A program made the translations under genes and the position numbers. A DNA stretch of 64,000 nucleotides from Druceiella hillmani (taxonomy: Eukaryota > Arthropoda > Insecta > Lepidoptera > Hepialidae): the NCBI GenBank assembly GCA_039881145.1, contig JAYKKI010000032.1, forward strand, positions 14,321,001 through 14,385,000. Direction: 5' to 3'. This document shows positions 22,214-35,300 of this stretch, in pieces. The notes beneath the pieces were generated by a model. It did not search any database, was not told the origin of the DNA, and saw nothing but the letters and a program-made list of their open reading frames with translations. Numbering within the stretch: the stretch's first letter is position 1; the number at the start of each line of letters is the position of its first letter.

Positions 22214-25200
22214 GTTAGTTTAATTGGATTAGAAATATTATTATAATATTAGAAATATTATTTATACGTTATTTGACTTGAAATTAAAATTTTACTTTGT
22301 ATTAATTATTAAACGAAATAATACACATTAAAAACGATGTATTCACCAAAAATAATTTTCGTCCGTCCGTAAAAGTTTATTTGAATAATATTTTCCACAA
22401 AAACTGTTTTTTTTGCTATAAATTGCTTGTAAATTTTTTTTTTATTTAAATGTCATTGTTTGTGATGCTAAACGCAAACATAATTGCATAAAGTGTAAAG
22501 TCAAGTCTTCAACAGTCGTTTGACAGTCGTAAATGCATTTTTCAAAGCGTTCTTTTCATTAAAATAATCGCAAGCGGACAGCTTTAGTAAATACATTGTT
22601 TTTTATGTACACCCTTTCGTTTAAATGAAGAATGTGATTTTCATTCATAAATTTTTAAAAGCGATGATTTTAGTGCACACTTCAAATTAATAAAATTTAT
22701 AAAAATATTGACATAAAAGTATATACTTTTTGGCTAAGAACTGTTAGACAAATTTTAATGTATTTGTTAGTCCGTTATGTAATTTTATAACGAGGTAACT
22801 TTTTTTGTAGGGCCTATTTTCGTGGGTTCAGTCTCCTACCCTCCGGGTTAACCGTGTTATGTTAATTTTTTTTATATCTTGAACACATAATGAAAATATG
22901 GAAACATTTATTAAAATATTTAAAAAAAATACAACAAAGTATCACGATACTTTCGCCACCGTTAAAGCTTTGGTCGTAAATAATTAAATTGGTTTAAATC
23001 GAAAAAAAGCTGTTCCAGGTGATGTGAACAATTTATGTCGATATAAACCTCACCGTTAACTTCCACAATTGTTTTCCAATTTTTTTACGGTAGTTTTATA
23101 TTCGTAAGGATGACATCAGCTTTTCGAATATTTTTTTGAAATTTTGTTTTATGAACTTGCATTTGAATAAACTTTCACTTGACCGGCACTACAATTTTTT
23201 CATCTCCTCTATCACCCACCTTTCCCTCGAATGTTAAACTGACCCATAAAATAAAAAAAATCACTTTTTGTGCATAACAATTACAAGTGGGCTTGGTAAA
23301 TGCTCTTTGAGCTAACAACATGCAAATTGTGCTCCGTTATGTCCACTTCACACAGATGCAATTTATTAATCCGATCAGTCACGTGACAGGTCGTTGAAAA
23401 AAATCACTTAAAATTCATAGAGTGAAAAAGCCATTCATTTTAACAGCAACACAGAAAGAATGTCAATTACCTAACTGTTTGTTTTTAATTCATTTGGCTG
23501 TGGCTTTATCTTTAAAAGTCGATTAATATATTTTGTTATAATGGTTTCTGAAAAGTTATTACGTGCTTTGGTAGATTTTAATTGTTACTTTTATTTCTTA
23601 TTAACAATTATTGATATAATAAAAATATAATACATGTGCGTTAATGAAGATAGTTTTGTTGTTAATACATCGTATCATCACATATCATTATTTATGTTAA
23701 ATACATCGTCGTTATCATAACATAAATTATATTCTATTTCTTGTTCCCTTCTGATTAGCAATCGCTGGATAGTTTGCTTTCATCGGCACCAGCTTTTCTT
23801 CAATTTTATTCTAATGTTCCAATGGAAGACCCATTTTCGCTGATCTTCTTTAGGCACTTCACGTTGACATCAACTTGCAATCTCTTAAATAATTTCTAAT
23901 AGACCATAGTTACGTTACTGCAAATAAACTACTGTTATAATATATTTACGTATATAACTTCACCTTAATATTATATGGATGTTCATTTTTATTTCAAATG
24001 TTATTTCTTCCCTCGCAGGCATGGTAACGTCTGGTGTCTTGGCTGGATTCTTTACAGACACATTTGGTCGCAAGAAAACTTTGAAGTACGGTTACATGCT
24101 GGCTTTCGGGGCGATGGTGTTTGAATCTGTCAGTCAAAATTTTTTTATGCTGGCATCTGGAAAATTTGTTGAAGGATTTATGTAAGTAAACCATTTTTAA
24201 ATTTCTAAATAGAGCCCTAAAAGTATTTATGAGCCCTAAAGTAAAAATTAATTGAGATTTCGCAGCCAAGTCAAAGACCACACCATATGAGTGTGTTCTA
24301 AAACTTTAGTTGTTACAATTCTCAGAAAGTTTTGAAATATGGTTCAATCGACCAAAAGTCTAGTTTGAATCAATTTCTCTTTGAATTCACTAAATACACC
24401 ACAAGAAAAGATCAGTAAACATTTGAGACTTAAAAACCAAAATTGTCATTTTAATAGTCATTCAGGGTTAATATTCTAGGTTTTTATTATTTAGTTTCAC
24501 TAGAGATTTTCATAAATGCTTTAAGATGCAATTATTTAAAGTAATAATTAACCCTTTCACATAAGTATGACCTAGTATATTGGGATTTAACTTGACTACA
24601 CAATACATTCTCAAAAGCGTCAACGCCACACTCAGCGCGAACTTGGCCATGGTGTCAGAATTCCATGCGAAGCCTACCAGAGACAGGATGATTATGGTTC
24701 TATCATCTTTCTTCTCCTGGGGCCAGATAACCACTACACTGTTAGCTTGGCTGTTGCTTAGCTATGATATGACCTTTAATATTGGAGCGATTGGTAAGTA
24801 AACGCGTAGTTCAATTCTATTTTAAAATATGCCTATGAAACCGAGTTCATCGGATTATTGTTTCTAGTTAATAATATTTTTGTTTAAATGAAGTATTTTT
24901 TATTAAGCAATACAAATATATAATTATTTTCGGCTATTAATAACTATAATTTACAATTTATCATCATTTTAATTTAATGTAAATAAAAACAAGAAAATAT
25001 TTATTAAATTGTGAAAAGAAATATCTCCATGTAATAAATATCAAAAATATATTTTTTTTACAACATAACTTACCCTTACTTTATATATTATATAGATGAA
25101 ACATGTTATGATGAACATGTCCTGTGTGTGAACAATTCTTTTTTTTATCGTTTCTTGAAGTTGGTGTCCGTTATTTAAAACTTTTTTTTATAATAAATGT

Positions 25201-28200
25201 TAAATATCATATTTTTATTTGTTATGACTCGGCTGATAATATATAAAATAAACTTCGTGGGAGAACTTAACAACAGGAAAACAGTCATCAATACGCGTTG
25301 CTTGGTTTCACCGTTAGATTGAGGCAGTGTTTTTTGTTAATTTGGAATAGTGTTTTAATTTAGTTTAATCATTTATTTTTAAAAATTTTGTCATTATTGC
25401 ACAAATCCTACACAACCTAATTAAATAATAAAATCAAGGATGTCATAAAAACAATGACATTCTCTGTCAAAAAAACAAAATCAATTCCCAAATTGTATAT
25501 CCTTTAACAGGAAAAAATTCAACCTCAGTAACAGTTCGAAGCAAAGTTTATTACCTGTTTTAATTCTATAATTTTTATGCTTGTGTTAAACACGTAAAAT
25601 ATTTTTTTTAATTGTTATATTAAAACAATTCCCTTAACAGGAAAAACCCAACCTCAGTAACAATTCGAAGCAAAGGTTATTACCTGTTTTAATTCTATAA
25701 TTTTTTATGCTTGTGTTAAACATGTAAAATATATTTTTTTAAATTGTTATATTAAAAAAAATTACTTAACAGGAAAAAACTCAACCTCAGTAACACTTCA
25801 AAGCAAATTTTATTACCTATTTTAATTCTATAATTTTTTATGCTTGTGTTAAACAAGTAAAATATATTCTTTTTAATTGTTATATTAAAAAAATTACTTA
25901 ACAGGAAAAAACTCAACCTCAGTAGCACTTCGAAGAAAATTCTATTACCTGTTTTAATTCTATAGTTTTTATGCTTGTGTTAAACACGTAAAATACATTT
26001 TTTTTAAATTGTTATATTAAAAAAAATTTGAATTTTTCTACAGTCTCTGAGACTTATAATATTAGGATGTGTCTTGTGAATTATTGTTACTTAGCTCATT
26101 AATAAAATGTGATGATAGTCCATACTGAAGGTGTCCATTATAATTTCTCACATAGATATTCCTCACATCACATCACGTTGACAAGGGTTCACCGTAAATA
26201 GAGTAAATAGACCAGAGTCGTGTGAGTTCTTCGATATTTTGAGAATCTTATAGCAATTAGTCAGTGAGGTTGCTGTTCCCTATTATGTTGACAGTTGAGC
26301 TTCTAAAATCTTCATCATAATGATCAAGCGTCAATTATAGTACTTGACTTCAATCGTTAATCCTGTTTTATCTCCAAGAATAATTTCGCGAACGTTTTTA
26401 AAATTTCATTTGACGTATTGAGTGAATATAACAAAATAAAACAACTTTCATTGTTGCACAAATATTTTTAACACAATACTAGGTTCGTGGTGAGATGAGC
26501 ATTTTCTTCACATCTATAACAGTGAAGAAAATGCTATATTTCTTCAGTCTACTATCGTAACAACATCAACAGATTTTGTTTGGAAATCTTGTAGTCAAAT
26601 AAGCAAGCACTTTTAAAAAAATATTAATAAGATTATTACCATTGGATATAATACGATACAACTAAAATAAACTATTCATATAATGATAATTCTTGGATAA
26701 ATGAGAGCTTTGTACATCCTTGATTTCAAAAATCAGGCTATTAATATTCATTAGTATAGCCTGCAGACATTGTAGTAAGTTAAGTTTCTTTTTATTTTGT
26801 CACTTGACGGTATAACGTTTTGTTTGTAACAAGTTTATAATTATCTCCGTATTAAACTTTTATTTCTGATACAGATTAGAAGATCAGTCATTGGAAGTAT
26901 CCAATGAGCTGTAAAGGTGAGTACAAGTGACTAGAAATTTAAATTGAAAAATTGCAGAAGAAGATCGGAATATTTTTGAAGATAAAATTTATTTTAAAGA
27001 CGCAAGAATTTATCTTAATTGTCCATTGAAACTGTATCTTCCTTAATAAAATTATTAAAATATTTTCAGCTATTCACAACTGGAATATCTACATATTTTT
27101 CTGCAGTATATGGAGTTTGGCAGCCAGTCTTTTGTACGCTAATTTTCCGGAAAGTCCGAAATATTTGTTCACGCACGGTAAAGAAGTGGAGGCAATGGAG
27201 GTTTTGAAAAGTATCTACGTAAAAAATACACGCGAACCTCCGGAAAATTATCCCGTGAGTTAGTGTCTTTATTTATAGTGTCGATAACTGCTCATTACCT
27301 AAAGGAAAAAAAATTAAAGTAATTAAATTTTTTCTGAATTAAGTGTGAAATGTGAAAAACAACTTGAAGTTAAAAGTTGACAAATATCGGATATAATATT
27401 CAAATTATATATTAGTATATGGTAAGTAAAAATGTAACGCCACATTGTGGACATAATGGTATTAATTTCAAGCAATTTTTGAAAGCAATAACTTAAACAA
27501 CATAAAAACTTCATCAATATATCACGTGATATCATTTACAAAGTTAAATCCAAAAACATTGCCATTGTTTACAATAAAAATTACAAATTCAAAATGACAA
27601 CAAAAAGTGATTCAAATTTGTAGTAATTTTTGTAATTAATAGGTGAAACGTTTTAATTGGTTTCTTTTGGAAACTTCTGCTGTACGTATGAAATTTGTAG
27701 TTTCCGTTGGATTTTAACTTGGGTTTCGTCATAATTGCCATGTATGTGAAACTCTTCATTAAAAATAATAATTTTTTCTAATACATTTACGGCATTAAGA
27801 CCCTTATTCAAAGATGGCATTGTGAATTGTTCTTCAGCTTTCTCTCGTTTGTCAATTTTCTCTTGAATTTCTAGTACAGTATCATCTCCAGTAGCTGATG
27901 TGCACTTTGAGCCATCACCATAATACAAAGTGCAGATTGTGTACAATTGTGTACTCTATTCGAAGATGTAATATACTTGCTCAAGAAACTTTCGAAGGTC
28001 ATCAAAACTAGCCACGTTATATTTGAAATAAGCTGAGAACCATTCATTCGCACAAAAACAATAAGCCGATCTATCAGTTGACAGTTTATTTTTAAATCAA
28101 TTTGGCAACGGTCGCGCATTTCAAAAGTGATCCATATTGAATAATTTTTATAAACGTCACTGCATATGTAAAAAGAGAATACATTTTCTAAGTCTTTGTG

Positions 28201-31200
28201 AAAAAGTCTCGAAATTCTTTGTTTTTAATACCAAAGTCACTTCTTAAAAAGAAACAATATCAATTCATTTTTATAACATGATAAGAAAATAAAACTCCAT
28301 TAGGTTTTTGTTGTTATTTTATTTATTCCTCGCTATGCTTACGATTTTGCTTTAATTTTTTTGTAGTTCAATTTTTTTTTGGTTTTTTTTTCTCTTATAT
28401 GTTAGTTCTGAATATATATTTTTACCATACCAAATTTCATCAAAATCCGTCTAATAGATTTTGCGTAATACCCGCTCAAATTAACATACAGGCTCACAAA
28501 AATTCTAAAAAGAGTCCTGGCTTCTGTTATCATCCTACCTGCTAAATCAATCACTTTTTTAAACATATTTTCAATGTACAGAATTCACTAAGTTACAGTT
28601 TTATTAATAATTCTTGATATATTAGTGGTAGTATTTTTATTTTCTGCCCTTTCCTAATTGCGAATTTTTGAAATATGTTTAACGTTTCGAAAAATATCGC
28701 CTCGTTAAAAGTATATTCTCTTCATATATCAAACCCATTTTTGCAAGTTCAATATCCTCTTTCTATTTTCTTATTTTTCTTGCAGTGTGCACAAGTTCAA
28801 GTGGTAAATGAAGACGTAGAAAAGAACCGGTGGAAGGCGTTTTTGCATAAAATTACGAGTTCATTTGGGCACATGAAACCCTTGTTCAGGAAGCCGCTCA
28901 ATTTCAGTCTTTTCAAGATTTTAATATTATTCTTTATGATGATGCTGAGGTATGTTACTCGTAGCACAAAAATCGATATCGATAACAATTTTGTCTTTCT
29001 GAATTTGTTTTTTTTTTGTTTTCTGCTTAATTCTTTATCTTTTTGTGCTGTTCCCATGTCAGATATATCCATTTTAGAATTATCTGACTTCTTCGTCATT
29101 CAGGATTGATTTGAGATTAATTGATAAGATAAAAATTAGATATTATTTCGTATAAAAATTTTCTAAAAATTTACTGGAATTTATTTTTAAAATTTAGTAG
29201 TTTATATTAAGTATTTGAGTCCTTAATTCATAAAAAAATATTTAGGTGGAAAACCTATCCCAACCTAACCTATATAATCTTTCGCCCAAATGATGCTACA
29301 AGTTGACATATTCTCGTATTTAAATATTAACTGTAATTGTAGTAATTAGTTTGAATTTAAAAAAAAAATATTTTTCAATTATTTTCTGATTATACATTCA
29401 TAAAATTAATTTTCTATTACAACATGAATAGGATATATTGTACCATATGTAGTATAATGTAGATTGCTGATAGTTTATTGGTAATGTTGACGTAGTTTCA
29501 AATATATAAATTTTTTCGCCCAAATAATGCTACAAGTTGACATATTCTTGTATTTAAATATTAACTGTAATTGGAGTAACTAGTTTGAAATTAAAAACTT
29601 TCATTTTTTAATTATTTTCTAATTATACGTTCATAAAATTATTTTCTATTACAATATGAATAGAATATATTGTACTATATTTCATATAATGTAGATTGCT
29701 GATAGTTTACGCGCAATGATGGCGTAGTTACAAATATTTAACTTTTTTGCTTAATTTTAAAATCCGTATTTTTTTATATTTCCTTTTTTATATAATTTTA
29801 TAGAATAAAGTGGCTGTTTACCTTATTACATTTCCTAAGTTATTAAATTTTATTTCGAGCATCACTTTATTAAACAATTTATTTTCCGTCAGTTTATTTC
29901 TTTTCCCGAAGTATATTGAAACAAATAAATATATTTTCAAAATAGTATCATACCTAGTTTCAATTTTGCTTTCTGTTTCAGATCTATGATACATGAACAG
30001 AAATTCAGATAGGTAGATATCATATTGGTTCCATAAATGATTTTCTATTTCGACCATAGAACTAATATCAAACCTGTGATTTCGACATAAAAACCTAAAT
30101 TGCATTAGAACATAATTGGAACATAAATATTCGCACAGTATAATGTGCTTATTTTGACACGGAAATAAATTTTCAAATAAATTCACAGGAGAATCTGTCT
30201 TGGTTTAAAAAATGTTCCTCCGTTTGGATTTTTTTCTGTTCATATAACCTATCATGCTTTAGGCATCTTTATCGCACCTCTAATTCGTATGGCAATTTAT
30301 AATTTTAAACCAGATTCAAAGACGAAAGTTTATCTTTTTCAGAAGCACAAATTTTAAGGGTCTTGTGAGTTTTTCACGTTTTTTTTTGTTTGGTAAAAAC
30401 ATGGTGTGTGTACCCATGTACGCGCGTTATAAGTCATACTTTTTTGATATGATACAAATTAACTTTATTTAACCTGAAAATAATTAAAGGAAATAAAATA
30501 ATAAAAAGACTGGAGCGTGATAATTATATTTTAAAAATTAAAATTTATTTCACATGTGAGTTGTCCACCAATTAATTTTTCTGCTAGCTCTCCAGTTATT
30601 TGCCAGACAGTTTCCAAATTATCGCACTTTAACATTATTATTTTCTCATGTGGAATTTAAAAAATTGGTTTTATTTCAAAAATTTAAGTGAATAACTCGG
30701 CATTCAATTTAATGTGAACATGTGTATATAATTAATTTTTGAATTTAATAAAACAATGTAAATAAAGTTGAATTAATTTTTTAAAATATATTTATAATTT
30801 ATAATGCAAATAAATACATACCGAATTCGAAACAGTCCCCTATAAAATAAAATGGTGGACTACTTATCTGTCAAATAAACTATGTAAATATATATTTAGT
30901 GAGCAACTTCAGGATGTCGATTTTTTGCAGCATCGTGCCAACTTCAGTCTGTATTTTTAAATTTCGCTCTCATAATTTTTTTACAACGCGCCTTTCGGAA
31001 GTATAACTTCAAAAACACTTTTTGATTTAAATTAAAGAACCTTGAAAAATAGGTAAATACTCTATATCTGCCGTTTATATACCCGTAGTACGCAGTGGCA
31101 CTTATGCTGTGTACATTTGAAATTTTCGCTTTAAACCGCTGTAACAGGGTTTCTTTTTAATTATATATAGATAATTTTTCTCCATCATTTCATTTAATAA

Positions 31201-32298
31201 TTTTTAAATATGAAAAAATGCCTTCTTGGAAAAAATGTCTTTTTGGAAAAAAGAAAATTTTGGAGTTAAATATGCATAACGTTACAGTTATAACACAATG
31301 AGGAATTGGTTTCCATCAATATCAACCATTTTGGAGCAATCCAAGTTATCTCCGGAGCTAGTGAGTGACAATATTTGCTACGTACTAGACGCTTACATGA
31401 AATCGATTAAAGAAGCTGAGAAAAATGACACAGTGATCACCTGTGATACAGTGAGTTATACTTATGTGTGCATTTTAATAAAAAAATTATTGAAAAATAG
31501 ATATATATTATCAAATTTTCTTTAAAATACGTTAATTTTTAATCCATCGCTATCAGTTAACTAAATCAGAAGCTACTTGAATTTAATATTTTCGAAAATT
31601 CACTTAAGTTACATTATTACAACAAAGACTCAAAAAGGCCTAGCTACACGACGCGTAGTAAATACACACATTTATAGTGCATCTGTGTATATCAATAGAT
31701 GGCGCAACGTTTATTTTAAATCGCGTAACGAAGTTTTCTACCCCGACGTACATTAGCTAAATCAGCGTTGCCCAATGTGAGTATGGAAGCATACTTATAT
31801 TGATAACATGACAAATACAGAAATCGTAACGTGAGATTAAGTGTTATAAGTAACGTAGGCTGTTTTACATAAAGTACAACTAGTCCGTAAATAAAAAAAA
31901 GAAAATAAGTTACTAAATAAAAATAAACTTGAGACAATTAATTTTATTACAGAAAACGTTGCCAGCCACAACATTTCATCACAGTATTTTCTTAGGTTTT
32001 TTCCTGCTGATTCCATATTTAATCGGTGGTATCCTCATAACGTACATCAGCAAGAAAAAAATATTACAAGCGTGCCTCTTCATCTGCGCTTCCTGCACCA
32101 TCGCGCTGTACTGGACAAATACTTCCTTCCAAGTTACGACATTTTTCTCAATATTTATCGCCTTGCTCCAACTGGGTATAAACATTAGCCAAATATTGAT
32201 CGTTGGATATTTTCCCACAACTATGAGGTAAGATGTCATTTGAATCTGTATTTGTATGATCCACATATAAATATGTTATATGCATATACATTTATACC

Positions 32299-32391
<93 letters not shown>

Positions 32392-35300
32392 TTGATCAAA
32401 GCAACATTTACTAACATATTAAATAATAGATTTCGCTTCACTTTTTAAATTTGGCTTCATTCTCTGCTTTTGGCTTCGCCTGAACGAATTGTGGGATATG
32501 ACCAGAGTCGTCATTAGCCGAGGACGCGGTTTCCATTTCCATCGGCCGATCGACTTTTTCTTTACGTGATTTGCAATAGCGGTTACTACACTGAAGTTAT
32601 TTTTAAATAACAAACTATTTTTTAATTGGTTTTTGCCTTATAATATTAACAAAATAAATGCACAGCTAATGCAGGGGGCATTAGCTTATTTTTTTTTTTC
32701 ATTAGCGATTTTTGTAAGTTTGATGCTCATAAAAAATGAACTCTGTATTGATTTTTGAAGCAAATCTATGTTGTGTCAATATTTTAACATATGATGGTTA
32801 TTGTAAACAATAACAATCGGTGAATTTCACGCGAATAGAGTCGCGGTACTAGTAGGATAATATTCTTCTCGTGTTGGCCATGAGGCCACAATTTGGTTTT
32901 AGCATTATTTAGCTTCAATACGATGCCGCAGAAAAAAATGTTTAATAATTGGATTGAAGCATTACTAACTCTCAACTCAATTCCGACCTGTGGGCATGTT
33001 TTCGTACAATGCGACGGATGGAAAGACGTGTTTTTTTATTTTGTTGAAAATAAATTCATAACAAATATAATAAAATTATAAACTTTGCGTATCTGTGCTT
33101 TAAAAAAAAAACAAATAAATGCGGGATTAAAAATAAATGGTAGTAAGTATTAAGATAATTTTTAGTTTTTGCCTGTTTGTGTATCGATTTGTGCACGCAT
33201 ACTGTGAAAACTTCTAAACCGAGTTTTTCACCTAGACATATATAATAGGCAAGAGGTGAATTGGGGCCAGTATACTTATGAAAACGACATCGGTATTTCA
33301 GCAGTTGGCGCGTACTAATTCTCGAGCACACAACGATATTAATATATTTTTTAAGCAAACCATTTTAATTGATTCCATTATACTGACAGAACACTCAGCA
33401 TTTCGATAGCCATGACAAGTGGAAGAGTGGGTTCTCTTCTTGGCAATATGATGTTCCCCGTCTTACTCCGAGTCGGCTGCATGACTCCCTTTATAGCAAT
33501 TGGCCTTTTAATGATAGGTAAGTATGTGCTAGCATTCATTTTTATGAAGATTCAGATCCACCCCATTTGAAAAACCTCCCCGGTATACAAAAGTAGACCT
33601 TAGTACTCCAGAAAGTTTAAGAAAACGTCTGTAGAAATTTTAATATTATAATTGAATTTATTTTTTTCTATACTAATCAAAAAGATAAGAAAATATTGCA
33701 ATGTATGTACATACAGTGACACTAAAAATACGTTTTAAAGATTTATTAGTGAGTGAGTGAATTCTGTGCATTGAAAATGGTTTAAAAAACGTGATTAATT
33801 TAGCGTATAAAATGATAATAAAAGCCAGAAAAACTTTTTTAGAAATTTTGTCTGTCAGTCTGTGTGTTTATCTGTACGGGTATCTCGCAAAATCTACTAG
33901 ACAGATTTTGATGAAATTTGGTATGGTTATAGTATATACTCAAGAACATATAAGAGAGAAAAACACTTGTTTTCCTAATTAAACGTAAACGAAGTTGTGG
34001 CACAGCTAGTATGCATTATGTTAAAGAAGTTTATTGGTAAATAAAAAAAAACATGGGCTCCAAACTACTAGTGATACGTGAAATTTAAAAATATTTGTCT
34101 TATAGAAATCACAAATGGGCTTATAGAAATCACAAATGGGCTTATAGAAATCACAAATGGGCTTATAGAAATCACAAATGGGCTTATAGAAATCACAAAT
34201 GATGACTAAATTAGTATACATTTTTTTCAGCGAAACATTTCAAGAGATTAATAGCATTTTTTTAGCGAGATATTTTAAAAGCTTAATAACATTTTTTTAG
34301 CGGAATATTTCAAAAGCTTAATAGCATCACAAATGTATCGACACATGTGAACATTTTTATTCTAACTATATATGAAAGTTAGTAGTATCAAATTGAGCGC
34401 CACAATGCTTTCTTGCCAGTGAATATTCTATATTAATAAAAGAAAGCTTTATGTGACAGAAAAAATCCTAAAAGCTGCGAGTGGATTATTAAAGAAAATT
34501 TCGTTATTTGTACAAGTCATTTAGTACTTATGCGGCCACTATCTTCTGGAATACCATCATCTTCTGCAAAATTTCTTAAGACCTCTTCACATCATCGTAA
34601 AAGCACAAAAGCTACTATCAAATAAGAAAATCAATCTTTTATGATGAACTAGAATTTATTAGCATCATTTTGTAACTTTCATTTCCAGTAGAATAGTATT
34701 AGTAATTATTATCTATAAACCTAGATTAAGTACCGTTATAATTATGTATGTCAGTACGTAGAATGATATTTAAAAAAAAACTATAGTCTGAATGAAAATA
34801 AATTAGAACGAACTTCTGTAACGGGTGGCTGCGCATGTCAGTAATTAAACGTTAAGATAATGTCCGATGTTTTGGTAAAAAAAAACAGCAAGCACGTCTT
34901 GAATGTTTCCTCTGAGTTTATTTATAAATACGGTCACGTTTATGAGTACGGGTCACGTCATATTAAATGGTTGAATACTCATGACTATGCGGCCTCAAAT
35001 TTTCTGTTGTTTTGGATAATATTTTCGAGTGTTTTCTTGGGGACAAGATTTTTTTTCAAAATTAGGGGACGTTTTTAATATGGTTGAGAACAAAAATTAT
35101 ATAAATAATTGTACGTTATATAGAAAGAATCAAGTGTAATTTACCGACAATTATTTTCTCTTTGTATTTTTTAATTTTTAAGTTTTGTATTTTTTATTTT
35201 TGGATTTAATTTTGTAGAGATTCATTATAATTTAATTTTTCACAACTAAATGAAACTGCGAGATGTAGTATTACTTTTAATTTATTTAAATTCTTTACCA

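Larger units (their letters stand above)
24794..27069 (+). other. intron 3 of the transporter
   Basis: About 2.3 kb holding a 130-bp tandem repeat (25495-26030) and a 14-bp hairpin (26498-26535). Confidence 0.8.

Noticed and set aside
27019..27207. 62-codon plus frame overlapping exon 4
   Set aside because: It is the wrong frame; the true exon frame carries the FPESPK motif and matching splice phases.
34099..34203. Short regular direct repeats considered as a CRISPR array
   Set aside because: Units are contiguous with no spacers, and the genome is eukaryotic.
34021..34221. Minus frame with repeated ICDFYKP
   Set aside because: Translation of the 21-bp tandem repeat.
34860..35078. 72-codon ATG frame in intron 8
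   Set aside because: Aromatic-rich chance composition, no domain, inside an intron with no acceptor or promoter evidence.
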